From SD8 sp035528475 (GTDB lineage Archaea > Halobacteriota > Methanomicrobia > Methanomicrobiales > Methanospirillaceae), in contig DATKYO010000091.1 in NCBI GenBank assembly GCA_035528475.1, positions 1 to 26,353 of the forward strand: DNA of 26,353 nucleotides, given 5' to 3'. A model generated the notes under the pieces. The model did not search any database. It worked only from the letters and a program-made list of their open reading frames with translations, and had not been told where the DNA came from. Position 1 is the stretch's first letter. The number at the start of each line of letters is the position of its first letter. The position numbers and the translations under genes were made by a program. Of the stretch, positions 7,751 through 14,645 are shown piece after piece.

Positions 7751-7760
7751 CTTTATTTAT
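7751..7760 (-). promoter_or_regulatory. TATA-like element for the DUF2551-archease-rtcB run
   Basis: ATAAATAAAG on the minus strand is centred about 25 bp before the ATG at 7730, the normal archaeal TATA-to-start distance for a leaderless transcript. Poly-T runs flank it on the plus strand. Confidence 0.5.
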
Positions 7761-7839
7761 TCCTTTTCATTTTTTCCCGTTTTAAAAAGACCAAAACGCG
7801 ATTTTTCTATCCTTGATGACGATACAGGGAATGAATGGA

Positions 7840-7847
7840 TTATATTT
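7840..7847 (+). promoter_or_regulatory. TATA-like element for secF-secD
   Basis: TTATATTT stands about 70 bp before the secF ATG. A start site about 25 bp downstream would give a leader of roughly 45 nt. It is the best AT box on the plus strand in the 183-bp divergent gap 7731-7913; GTATAC at 7871 is a weaker alternative. Confidence 0.4.
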
Positions 7848-7913
7848 CGGATATCAGTGGACAGATAGTGGTATACGAAGGATTTTACCTACACCCTTCT
7901 AACATGTAGGAAT

Positions 7914-8768
7914 ATGGGATTGATCGGCTATGATGTGAATAAATATTCACCCAGGCAGATGGTAACCATCCCGATGATCATACTTCTCCTGGCCCTGGTC
8001 TCGATGGGATATTCCATGGCCACCACCGGTATGCCGGTAAACCCGGGCATGGACTTTTCCGGAGGTACGGCGGTCACACTTTTTACCACTGACTCAGCCC
8101 AGGAGATCAGGGATGTATTTTCAGGATACCCCCTGCTGAATATCGGAGAGGGTGTGAATAATGGGAAATACCTTAGGTTCGGGCCTATGGATGACGCCGC
8201 GCTCCAGTCGCTTGCTACATATGTAGGGGAAAAATATCCCGAGGCAAAGATTGATCAGATCGGCGCTACATTCGGACAGACACTACAGCAGCAGGCGTTT
8301 ATTGCCCTGCTGTTCTCTTTCATCGGAATGACCATCGTGGTTTTCCTGGCCTTCAGGACGCTCATCCCCGCCGGGGCAGTCGTTCTCTCCGCATTTGCGG
8401 ATATTGCAATGACTGCAGCCGTGATGAATCTGATTGGGATGGATCTGTCCCTGCCAACCACTGCGGCACTTCTGATGTTGATCGGGTATTCGGTTGACAG
8501 TGATATCCTGTTGACCATGAGAGTCCTCAAGCGGCAGGGAAAACTTGATGAGAAACTCGCCGGGGCATTCCGGACCGGGATTATCATGACCACCACAACG
8601 CTCGCCGCGGTGGTGGCAATGTGGGTTGTCGCCTTTGCGGGCCAGATCACAGTGATTTGGGAGATTGCTACAGTCCTTATCATTGGCCTGCTCATTGATA
8701 TGATGAACACCTGGCTGACGAATGCCGGGATAATAAAATGGTATGTCCTCAACAGGGGTGGAAAATGA
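7914..8768 (+). CDS. secF: Protein-export membrane protein SecF
   Basis: SecF is the smaller RND-type partner of SecD, which helps late steps of Sec-dependent export. The 284-residue protein has TM1 at about 16-37, an external P1-like domain containing MDFSGGTAVTLF near 47, and five further TM helices from about 127, with the family signatures GYSVDSDILLTMRV and RTGIIMTTTTLAA. Gene order is secF then secD, the order common in archaea and the reverse of most bacteria. The stop overlaps the secD ATG (ATGA). The start follows AGGAAT closely. Confidence 0.95.
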   Translation: MGLIGYDVNKYSPRQMVTIPMIILLLALVSMGYSMATTGMPVNPGMDFSGGTAVTLFTTDSAQEIRDVFSGYPLLNIGEGVNNGKYLRFGPMDDAALQSLATYVGEKYPEAKIDQIGATFGQTLQQQAFIALLFSFIGMTIVVFLAFRTLIPAGAVVLSAFADIAMTAAVMNLIGMDLSLPTTAALLMLIGYSVDSDILLTMRVLKRQGKLDEKLAGAFRTGIIMTTTTLAAVVAMWVVAFAGQITVIWEIATVLIIGLLIDMMNTWLTNAGIIKWYVLNRGGK

Positions 8769-10216
8769 ACAAGAACAAGTTAGTATCCATCCTGAAGCAC
8801 TGGCAGGTGACACTTGTCATTATCCTGGTGATTGGCTCGCTCGTTGCCATCTACCCCCGCTTCGAAGACGGAAAGTTTACAACCAACATCCAGTATGGGC
8901 TGGACCTGCAGGACGGGACATGGTTGCAGATGGAGTTCAAGGCAGAAGTGGTTGGTTTCCAGACCGACCGCCCTTATGAAGAGTTCATCGGGGATCTGCG
9001 CGATAAACTCGATGCCGATGTATACCTGATCGATGACAACCGGCTTGAAATACGAAAATTCTTTACCAGGGAAGAACTGGAATCTGTGTTTTCCGATGCG
9101 GGAGGGACACTCACTTCGTATGAACAGGGCGTATCCAGGGCTACTGCTGAAGAAGTAAAGCAAATCCTTGAGAATAAGATCAACACCCTGGGAACGAAAG
9201 ATGCCAAGGTAAATCCCCTTACCGGCCTCTCAGGGGTGACCCATTACATCAGGGTAGAGCTGGCCGGAGTCAGTCTTGCCCAGGCCAAGGATATCGTTGG
9301 AAAACAGGGTAAATTCGAGATTCGGATTCATACCACTGACAATCAGACCGAACATGTCCTTTATGGCGACTCCATCACCAGCGTGGGGGTTCCCAGCCGG
9401 CAGCCGGGAAGCCAGGTGTGGGGCGTATCCTTTTCCTTAAACGAGGAGGGTGCGGCAAAGTTCCGTGAAGCAGCAATTCAGTATGGGGCTGTGAACGATC
9501 CCCAGAGACATAATCTCGATATGATCCTTGATGGGAACATAGTCTATAGTGCCGCCCTGTCTGATGATCTGGCCGCAGAACTGGCTGTCGAGCCTATCAG
9601 GCAGCTCTATGCTTCCACGGGCACGGGGGATCAGGGACTGACTGCTGCAAAGAACCTGGAGGTCCACTTACGGGCCGGAGCATTACCCGTCGATGTGACC
9701 GTGGCCGGAACCGGGTATGTCCCTGCAGCCTTATCTGATTACTTCAAGATGATGTGTCTGCTGGCATTTGTCCTGGCTACTATCGCAGTGGGCATCACAG
9801 TCTATTACCGGTACCGCGAGCCTTCAATCGTCCTCCCGATGATAGGCACCAATCTCTCGGAAATCATCATCCTGCTGGGCATTGCTACATTCATACAGCA
9901 ACTTGACCTGGCAGCCATTGCCGGTCTCATCGCCGTACTGGGAACGGGGATAGATCAGCTTGTCGTGATTACCGATGAGGTTCTTCATGAAGGAAAAGTG
10001 CCTTCTCCCAGCCTTTACAAAAAGAGACTTACACGGGCCCTTTCAATCATAGCTGTCTCTGCAGCCACTGTTATCTTCGCCATGCTACCTCTGGCCCTCA
10101 TGGACTTATCCAATCTGAGGGGATTCGCTATCATCACCATCCTCGGTGTGCTGATCGGGGTTACCATTACCAGGCCGGCATATGGACAGATAATAATGGA
10201 AATCCTCTCCAAATAA
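8765..10216 (+). CDS. secD: Protein-export membrane protein SecD
   Basis: SecD pairs with SecF in the membrane to aid preprotein translocation. The 483-residue protein starts at the ATG 8765-8767 (MNKNKLVSIL), within the secF stop and behind GGGGTGG; a start at 8738 would lie well inside secF and is not favoured. It has TM1 near 15-32, the family motif GLDLQDGTWLQMEF (the usual second GG is DG), a large external domain to about 315, and a C-terminal six-helix block with GTGIDQLVVITDE. The external domain seems intact. The SecA ATPase is absent in archaea, so the energy source for the pair is probably the ion gradient. Confidence 0.95.
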   Translation: MNKNKLVSILKHWQVTLVIILVIGSLVAIYPRFEDGKFTTNIQYGLDLQDGTWLQMEFKAEVVGFQTDRPYEEFIGDLRDKLDADVYLIDDNRLEIRKFFTREELESVFSDAGGTLTSYEQGVSRATAEEVKQILENKINTLGTKDAKVNPLTGLSGVTHYIRVELAGVSLAQAKDIVGKQGKFEIRIHTTDNQTEHVLYGDSITSVGVPSRQPGSQVWGVSFSLNEEGAAKFREAAIQYGAVNDPQRHNLDMILDGNIVYSAALSDDLAAELAVEPIRQLYASTGTGDQGLTAAKNLEVHLRAGALPVDVTVAGTGYVPAALSDYFKMMCLLAFVLATIAVGITVYYRYREPSIVLPMIGTNLSEIIILLGIATFIQQLDLAAIAGLIAVLGTGIDQLVVITDEVLHEGKVPSPSLYKKRLTRALSIIAVSAATVIFAMLPLALMDLSNLRGFAIITILGVLIGVTITRPAYGQIIMEILSK

Positions 10217-10220
10217 ACAA

Positions 10221-10228
10221 TATAAAAA
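10221..10228 (+). promoter_or_regulatory. TATA box for the thioredoxin cluster
   Basis: TATAAAAA is centred about 49 bp before the thioredoxin ATG. A start near 10250 would give a leader of about 22 nt carrying AAAGGT. A T7 run at 10239-10245 downstream could also end the secFD transcript, so promoter and terminator would be interleaved here. Confidence 0.6.
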
Positions 10229-10272
10229 CCTTTATCTGTTTTTTTCACCGACTATTCTGAAAGGTAATTCAT

Positions 10273-10545
10273 ATGGCTAAACCGATTTTAATTGATTTTC
10301 ATGCCGACTGGTGTGGCCCATGCAGGAGACAGGGGCCCATACTGGAAGATCTCAAGAACACGATGGGGGACAAAGTGGAAATAAAAAAAATTGATGTGGA
10401 CCAGAATATGGAGCTTGCCAATAAGTATGGCATACGTGTTGTTCCCACCTTAATTATCGAAAAAGATGGAAAAATTATACGGACCCTGGAAGGGGTTACC
10501 AGTGCCGAATCACTGGAATCAATGCTTTCTCCGCTGGTGGATTAA
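10273..10545 (+). CDS. trx: Small thioredoxin
   Basis: A 90-residue thioredoxin-fold thiol-disulfide oxidoreductase. The active site WCGPC has C14 and C17 and the cis-proline is P58 in RVVPTL. At about 90 residues it is shorter than E. coli thioredoxin (about 108) and resembles the small methanogen thioredoxin/glutaredoxin-like proteins. No signal peptide is present, so it is cytoplasmic. Its stop is directly followed by the TTG of the next gene. Electrons could come from a ferredoxin-, NADPH- or F420-linked thioredoxin reductase, none of which is in the window. Confidence 0.93.
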   Translation: MAKPILIDFHADWCGPCRRQGPILEDLKNTMGDKVEIKKIDVDQNMELANKYGIRVVPTLIIEKDGKIIRTLEGVTSAESLESMLSPLVD

Positions 10546-11196
10546 TTGAAAGTGGGAATTGTCGGGGGAACCGGAGATATTGGGGAGGGGATTGCCATGA
10601 GGCTTTCCTCAATGCACAGCGTGCTGATCGGTTCAAGAGATGTTGAGAAAGCCGTCCAATCGAGTAAAATCTGCATGACTGAGCTCTTTAGGCGTGAACT
10701 GCCGTGCAGCTGTGATGGTTTTTCAAACCAGGAGGTAGTTGATGAGTCAGAGATAATAATCCTGGCAATACCGTTCCCGCATGTAAAGTCTACAATCACT
10801 GCCCTAAACGGATTTGAGGATAAGATAGTTATCACTCCTGTGAACCCGATGGTAAAGCAGGATTATTTTATGTATGTTCCTCCTCCAGAGGGATCAGCAG
10901 CACTTTTCATTAAAAATCTTCTCCCTGAAGGGACCAGGCTTTGCACCGCATTCAATACTGTCGCCGCAAATAAATGGAAAGCCCTGGATCTGGAACTTGA
11001 TCTTGCTGTCCCGGTGTGTGGGGATGATCCCGGGGCCAAGGCTGTTGTAATGGATCTTGTAAACAGCATCTCAAAGGTGCGGGCTTATGATGCCGGCCCT
11101 CTTGATGCATCATGTATGGTGGAATGCCTCACTCCTCTGCTTCTTAATATTGCCAGGTTCAACAGGATGAGGGATGTCGGAATCCAGTTCAGATAA
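10546..11196 (+). CDS. npdG: F420H2:NADP oxidoreductase-like protein
   Basis: The protein belongs to the NpdG/Fno family that transfers hydride between coenzyme F420 and NADP. The 216-residue chain has the N-terminal dinucleotide loop GGTGDIGEG (7-15), then IGSRD with S30-R31 placed to hold the NADP 2'-phosphate, ILAIPF, and the family segment LCTAFNTVAANKW. The TTG at 10546 begins the conserved strand KVGIVGG and starts with no gap after the thioredoxin stop; GTG at 10552 would cut the strand. The closest alternative is a paralogue of unknown substrate. Its 3' end overlaps the glycosylase gene by 23 bases. Confidence 0.8.
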   Translation: MKVGIVGGTGDIGEGIAMRLSSMHSVLIGSRDVEKAVQSSKICMTELFRRELPCSCDGFSNQEVVDESEIIILAIPFPHVKSTITALNGFEDKIVITPVNPMVKQDYFMYVPPPEGSAALFIKNLLPEGTRLCTAFNTVAANKWKALDLELDLAVPVCGDDPGAKAVVMDLVNSISKVRAYDAGPLDASCMVECLTPLLLNIARFNRMRDVGIQFR

Positions 11197-11812
11197 GATT
11201 TCCCGGATTCTCTCCCGACTTTTTTCCCTGTATGGACAGGCAGAATGGTGGGAGGCGGATTCACCAGAAGAAGTAATGATTGGTGCCATTCTTACCCAGC
11301 AGACCCGCTGGGAAAATGCCAGTCGTGCCATTGACCGCTTGAAAGCACATGATATTTGCACGTTTGGTCAGATTTATACCGCTAACACTGCCTTCATTGA
11401 GGAATTAATCCGGCCCTCCGGTTATTTTCGCCAGAAGACAAAAAGACTCAAAGATCTGGCAGAGTTTATATTGCAGCAGGATAAAGGAATTGAAAGCCTG
11501 GCAAAGATGGAAACCGCGAAACTCCGGAAAGAACTCCTTTCAGTAAAGGGCATCGGTGAAGAGACTGCAGACAGCATTCTCGCATATGGATTTTCCCGTG
11601 AGTCGCTTGTTATTGATGCGTACACGAGAAGAATCTTCACATGTGCAGAAATCGGTGAAGAAGGAGATGATTTGCGCAGGGTACTTGAACGGGCAGTCCC
11701 GGAATCATCCCCCGAGCGAAGGCAGGCACATGCCCATCTGGTAGAGTATGCGAAAGAATTCTGTAACCATAAGAGGTGTGAAGAATGCGTGATCAGGAAT
11801 TTACAAGAATAG
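11174..11812 (+). CDS. Endonuclease III-related HhH-GPD DNA glycosylase
   Basis: A 212-residue base-excision repair glycosylase of the HhH-GPD superfamily. The N-terminal helix contains ILTQQTRWENASRAI (39-53), the helix-hairpin-helix is LLSVKGIGEETADSIL (121-136), and the catalytic Asp is D148 in VIDAYTRR. The lyase Lys of EndoIII, which follows the hairpin, is absent (Glu at 130), pointing to a monofunctional glycosylase like MagIII. Three C-terminal cysteines (C197, C202, C205) remain, but the fourth Fe-S ligand of EndoIII is missing. The substrate cannot be told from sequence. The gene overlaps both neighbours, 23 and 28 bases. Confidence 0.82.
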   Translation: MSESSSDKISRILSRLFSLYGQAEWWEADSPEEVMIGAILTQQTRWENASRAIDRLKAHDICTFGQIYTANTAFIEELIRPSGYFRQKTKRLKDLAEFILQQDKGIESLAKMETAKLRKELLSVKGIGEETADSILAYGFSRESLVIDAYTRRIFTCAEIGEEGDDLRRVLERAVPESSPERRQAHAHLVEYAKEFCNHKRCEECVIRNLQE

Positions 11813-12348
11813 GAGCCCGTCTCTTTAGAGAGGGACTTGTTGGAGGAAATTTTGGGAATATGAGTGTCCGTGCGAAAGATGGTTTCCTCATCACAAAGAC
11901 TGGATCGTATCTTGACGATCCGGGCTCGCCTGTGTTTGTCCCACTTGATGGCCCGGCGCCCCCGGAAGCATCCAGTGAATACCGGGTACACCGGGAGGTA
12001 TACCAAAAAACCAGGCATCGGGCTATTGTGCATTCCCATCCTCCACATGCAGTCGGGGCTTCTCTTGTTTATGATGAGATAATTCCTGTCGACACTAAAG
12101 GGGAGATGTTCTGCCCCATAATCCCTGTCGTTATGGGAAAACCCGGTTCAGATGAGATTGGAAGGAATGTTGCAGACGGCCTCTGTCTTTCCCTGGTGGT
12201 TGCGGTGCGGGGCCATGGCACCTTTGCAGCAGGAAAAAGTCTTGATGAAGCGTTTATCCTCACATCACTTGCCGAACACAGTTGTCGTGTTTTATGGCTT
12301 GTAGGTGATCTCGGAAAGACCGAACAATCATCAATTTCTGGCGAATAG
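11785..12348 (+). CDS. Class II aldolase/adducin family protein (fuculose-phosphate aldolase-like)
   Basis: A 187-residue zinc aldolase. The phosphate loop GNFGNMSVR is at 21-29, followed by TKTG (37-40), the acid/base Glu65 in SSEYRVH, zinc ligands H83 and H85 in HSHPPHA, and H144 in RGHGTFAAG. All four catalytic/metal positions known from E. coli FucA are kept. In methanogens such an enzyme (Methanocaldococcus jannaschii MJ1418) can supply lactaldehyde towards lactate for coenzyme F420, and the npdG-like gene nearby makes that role attractive here. It could equally cleave another sugar phosphate. It starts inside the end of the glycosylase gene. Confidence 0.85.
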   Translation: MRDQEFTRIGARLFREGLVGGNFGNMSVRAKDGFLITKTGSYLDDPGSPVFVPLDGPAPPEASSEYRVHREVYQKTRHRAIVHSHPPHAVGASLVYDEIIPVDTKGEMFCPIIPVVMGKPGSDEIGRNVADGLCLSLVVAVRGHGTFAAGKSLDEAFILTSLAEHSCRVLWLVGDLGKTEQSSISGE

Positions 12349-12383
12349 ATTTCAAATAATCGAGAAAATGAAGAGGAAGCTTC

Positions 12384-12680
12384 ATGCTTGAGGAAAAAAT
12401 CGCCAGACTGCCCCCCACTCTTCGTCGTGAAGTCGAGGATTTTGTTGACTTCTTAATACGGCGACATGATACGGCCCATCTAAAAGGGACTAAAACTTCA
12501 GCAGAGAATAACCCCATCATCCTGGCAGAAGAACGACATATTCCCTATTCCGAAGATTTGCTCCCTATCCCTGCCAACACATCTGGAATGGAAGCAGTCT
12601 ATACCTCGGGAAAACCAAAAAATGATGATCTTACGGGGGAGCAGTGCTCCGCAAATAGCATTCTTGAGTGGATAGAATAA
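12384..12680 (+). CDS. DUF2281 protein, antitoxin-like, no partner seen
   Basis: A 98-residue protein whose first 30 residues fit DUF2281: MLEEKIARLPPTLRREVEDFVDFLIRR. DUF2281 proteins are often small orphan or VapB-like genes. The rest (about 35-98) is low in recognisable motif and rich in Glu, Asn and Pro. The ATG follows GAGGAAGC. No toxin gene (PIN, HEPN) is adjacent: downstream is the tRNA-Ala zone and upstream the aldolase. It may be an orphan left from a mobile pair, or a free-standing regulator. Confidence 0.6.
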   Translation: MLEEKIARLPPTLRREVEDFVDFLIRRHDTAHLKGTKTSAENNPIILAEERHIPYSEDLLPIPANTSGMEAVYTSGKPKNDDLTGEQCSANSILEWIE

Positions 12681-12696
12681 CAGATTTCATTGTTAT

Positions 12697-12717
12697 CCAC
12701 GGGATTTGAACCCGTGG
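12697..12717 (-). other. Orphan tRNA T-arm-like hairpin
   Basis: Read on the minus strand, a 7-bp stem CCACGGG/CCCGTGG holds a canonical 7-nt T-loop TTCAAAT. Seventeen bases (ACGGG-TTCAAAT-CCCGT) are identical to the T-arm of the tRNA-Ala(UGC) 116 bp away. No matching acceptor, D or anticodon arm is found to its 5' side, so it is not a complete tRNA. Confidence 0.6.
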
Positions 12718-12736
12718 TATTCTCTTTTGCAGACCG

Positions 12737-12777
12737 AGGGCTCCGCCCTTCGATCCCGGGACGACCTTTCGGTCGTC
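12737..12777. repeat. Two adjacent GC-rich stem-loops
   Basis: AGGGC-TCC-GCCCT (12737-12749) is followed after ten bases by GACGACC-TTTC-GGTCGTC (12760-12777), a perfect 7-bp stem. They lie between the orphan T-arm and tRNA-Ala(UGC). They could form an RNA end structure or be a small interspersed element. Confidence 0.5.
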
Positions 12778-12812
12778 TACGCTCTCTTTCTTCTGGGTAT
12801 CTCAAAAATCGA

Positions 12813-12884
12813 TGGACTCGACGGGATTTGAACCCGTGGCCTTCACGTTGCAAACGTGACGATCTACCCCTGATCTACGAGCCC
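12813..12884 (-). tRNA. tRNA-Ala (anticodon UGC)
   Basis: A 72-nt cloverleaf: acceptor GGGCTCG/CGAGTCC with the alanine identity pair G3:U70, D-stem GATC/GATC, anticodon stem TCACG/CGTGA with loop TTTGCAA, 5-nt variable loop, T-stem ACGGG/CCCGT with loop TTCAAAT, discriminator A. CCA is not encoded and no intron is present. A TATA-like GATATAAGA (12926-12934, minus strand) lies about 45 bp upstream. Confidence 0.97.
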
Positions 12885-12979
12885 TTATTAAGCATGGGTT
12901 GCGCCTCTTAATTTCTCTATTCTGATCTTATATCTCTTACTAATCTACCCACACCAGATCAAGCTCACATCGCTCCCTA

Positions 12980-13012
12980 TGGACGTGAACAATTCGAACT
13001 CGCAGCCTCACG
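12980..13012 (-). pseudogene. Decayed tRNA-Ala 3' half
   Basis: On the minus strand this 33-base stretch aligns to the 3' half of tRNA-Ala(CGC): CGT-A-GGC-GCG, the T-loop TTCGAAT, then C and GTCCA are kept, while the T-stem pairs are broken (GCGAG against TGTTC) and one base is missing. A homopolymer of nine C on the plus strand (13012-13020) replaces the anticodon side. It looks like a degraded third copy. Confidence 0.6.
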
Positions 13013-13052
13013 CCCCCCCCCAGGGCTTTATTCCGTTACTTTACAAAAACGA

Positions 13053-13124
13053 TGGACTTGGCGGGATTCGAACCCGCGGCCTTTACGTTGCGAACGTAAC
13101 GATCTACCCCTGATCTACAAGCCC
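13053..13124 (-). tRNA. tRNA-Ala (anticodon CGC)
   Basis: A 72-nt cloverleaf: acceptor GGGCTTG/CAAGTCC with G3:U70, D-stem GATC/GATC, anticodon stem TTACG/CGTAA with loop TTCGCAA, T-stem GCGGG/CCCGC with loop TTCGAAT, discriminator A. No CCA or intron. It differs from the UGC copy at a few paired positions, as expected of isoacceptor duplicates. A CTATATC element (minus strand, 13156-13162) about 35 bp upstream is a plausible TATA box. Confidence 0.97.
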
Positions 13125-13253
13125 TGAAAGTGGCAAGTAAGTTTTCTGTCATGTGGATATAGTTGTTACTGATCGCATTGCTCCTTCCAGGAGATAAGAA
13201 AAAGAACACCCTTTCTAATTTCTGAATTGAGAGGGGTTACGAAGCAAATTCTC

Positions 13254-13285
13254 TATTTTATACCTGTGTAAAATACCAAAAAAAA
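13254..13285 (-). terminator. Probable terminator of the gar1-tfb transcript
   Basis: On the minus strand, eight consecutive T (13278-13285) follow the TFB stop by one base, then TATTTTA/TAAAATA forms a 7-bp inverted repeat with an 8-nt loop. A U-tract is the usual archaeal termination signal. Confidence 0.5.
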
Positions 13286-13286
13286 T

Positions 13287-14297
13287 TCAGAGGATGATCT
13301 CAATATCCAGCTTTTCGGCCAGTTCTTTGTACCTGTTCCTGATTGTGACTTCGGTAACCCCTGCAACCTCTGCCACCTCTCTCTGAGTACGCCGTTCCCC
13401 GCCAAGAATTGAAGAGATATAGATTGCTGCCGCCGCAACACCGGTGGGACCTCTTCCACTCGTAAGCTCTCTCTCGCCTGCCTGGCGAAGAATCTCAACC
13501 GCCCTGCTCTGGACCTCCCCTTTCAGGTTCAGGCCCGAACAGAACCGTGGAACATAGTCGATAGGCGATGTAGGTAGAAGTTTAAGGCCCAGTTCGCGTG
13601 ATATGAACCTGTAGGTCCTTCCAATCTCCTTTCGCGATACCCGCGACACTTCTGCGATCTCATCGAGAGTTCTTGGCACATTGCACTGGCGGCACGCTGC
13701 ATACAGGGCCGCTGCTGCAACACCCTCAATACTCCTTCCCCTTATCAGATTCTTATCCACTGCGTCACGATACACTACAGCGGCGGTTTCCCTTACATTC
13801 CTGGGAAGGCCGAGTGCTGATGCCATACGGTCCAGTTCACTTAATGCGAAGGCAAGGTTCCTCTCTGTCGCATTGCTTACCCTTATCCGACGCTGCCACT
13901 TGCGTAACCTGTAGAGCTGTGCCCTGTTCTTGCTGGAGATAGCGCGACCATAAGAGTCACGGTTTCTCCAGTCGATCATGGTGGAAAGCCCCTTGTCATG
14001 AATGGTGAAAGTCATCGGGGCTCCAACACGGGATCGCTTCATGCGCTGATCGTGGTCAAATGCACGCCATTCCGGCCCCCTGTCAATAAAGTCGTCATCA
14101 ATGACCAGGCCACAGTTCTGGCATACCAGCTCTGCACGCTCATAATCATGAACCAACTGGCGGCTTCCGCACTCAGGACATACAGTCTCAGTATGATCCT
14201 CGGCCTTTTTTTCCGTCTTTTTTACACGCTCTTTGAGGCGATTTTTAAGCGCTTCTCTCTCATTCTGAAGGATTTTGAGTTTTTCTAGTTCCTGCAT
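13287..14297 (-). CDS. tfb: Transcription initiation factor B (TFB)
   Basis: TFB bridges TBP at the TATA box and RNA polymerase. The 336-residue protein has a zinc ribbon (C40, C43, C59, C62 in CPEC and CQNC), the B-reader/linker region around RGPEWRAFDHDQRMKRSRVGAP, and two cyclin-like repeats at about 140-230 and 235-330 ending in a helix-turn-helix-like segment (TQREVAEVAGVTEVTIRNRYKEL). An extra charged, probably coiled-coil N-terminal stretch of about 37 residues precedes the ribbon, which some methanogen TFBs have. It lies 12 bases after gar1. Confidence 0.97.
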   Translation of the reverse strand: MQELEKLKILQNEREALKNRLKERVKKTEKKAEDHTETVCPECGSRQLVHDYERAELVCQNCGLVIDDDFIDRGPEWRAFDHDQRMKRSRVGAPMTFTIHDKGLSTMIDWRNRDSYGRAISSKNRAQLYRLRKWQRRIRVSNATERNLAFALSELDRMASALGLPRNVRETAAVVYRDAVDKNLIRGRSIEGVAAAALYAACRQCNVPRTLDEIAEVSRVSRKEIGRTYRFISRELGLKLLPTSPIDYVPRFCSGLNLKGEVQSRAVEILRQAGERELTSGRGPTGVAAAAIYISSILGGERRTQREVAEVAGVTEVTIRNRYKELAEKLDIEIIL

Positions 14298-14309
14298 CTT
14301 GATTCCTCT

Positions 14310-14534
14310 TTATTTAATAAACAACATCTCTCCCACCAGGGCCTTTCCCGGCGTCCTGCAGAAAATTGCAGCATAGGGAGCGGATACATTCCCAAATACA
14401 TCCATCACCCGTCCTACGGGTTTCATCCTTCTGTCGATTACATCGGAATACATCTTCGGAAGTTGTGCAGGATCACACTTGACAACAAGAAGACGCTTAC
14501 CAACAATATGCATCGCGCGACCAATAACTTTCAA
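14310..14534 (-). CDS. gar1: H/ACA RNP component Gar1
   Basis: Gar1 is the beta-barrel subunit of H/ACA guide RNPs that make pseudouridine in rRNA. The 74-residue protein shows the family pattern: GRAMHIVGKRLLVVKC, then the MYSDVIDRRMKPVGRVMDVFGNVSAPYAAI core, which carries the Cbf5-binding DxxxxxVGxVxDVFGPxxxPY-like motif. The start is TTG (14532-14534); the ATG upstream is out of frame. It is followed at 12 bases by tfb, a pairing often seen in euryarchaea. Confidence 0.88.
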   Translation of the reverse strand: MKVIGRAMHIVGKRLLVVKCDPAQLPKMYSDVIDRRMKPVGRVMDVFGNVSAPYAAIFCRTPGKALVGEMLFIK

Positions 14535-14548
14535 GATAAAACCCCATG

Positions 14549-14617
14549 CTGCTTTGCCATAAGAAATGGCGGCAGATGATTTAGTAATCTATATATATTG
14601 ATAGTATATGTATATAA
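14549..14617 (-). promoter_or_regulatory. TATA-rich promoter and leader hairpin of gar1-tfb
   Basis: Two TATA-like blocks lie on the minus strand, CTATATATATTG-complement at 14589-14600 and TATATAAATATT at 14609-14620. The first would give a start near 14570 and a leader of about 35 nt. The leader holds a hairpin, CTGC/GCAG outer and GCCAT/ATGGC inner with AAGAA loop (14549-14575). Confidence 0.4.
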
Positions 14618-14645
14618 ATATTTTGTAAAGTTATATATATTATCT

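Noticed and set aside
7807..7868. CTATC/GATAG ends around TTGATGA, like a box C/D sRNA
   Set aside because: No box D (CUGA) is found at the 3' end or D' inside on this strand, and the terminal stem is only 5 bp.
8283..8813. Long minus-strand frames inside secF and secD
   Set aside because: Codon use and family match support the plus-strand genes. The reverse frames have no family features.
12690..12911. A 73-codon plus-strand frame across the tRNA-Ala zone
   Set aside because: It is the reverse strand of tRNA-Ala(UGC) and the hairpins, a typical false frame over tRNAs.
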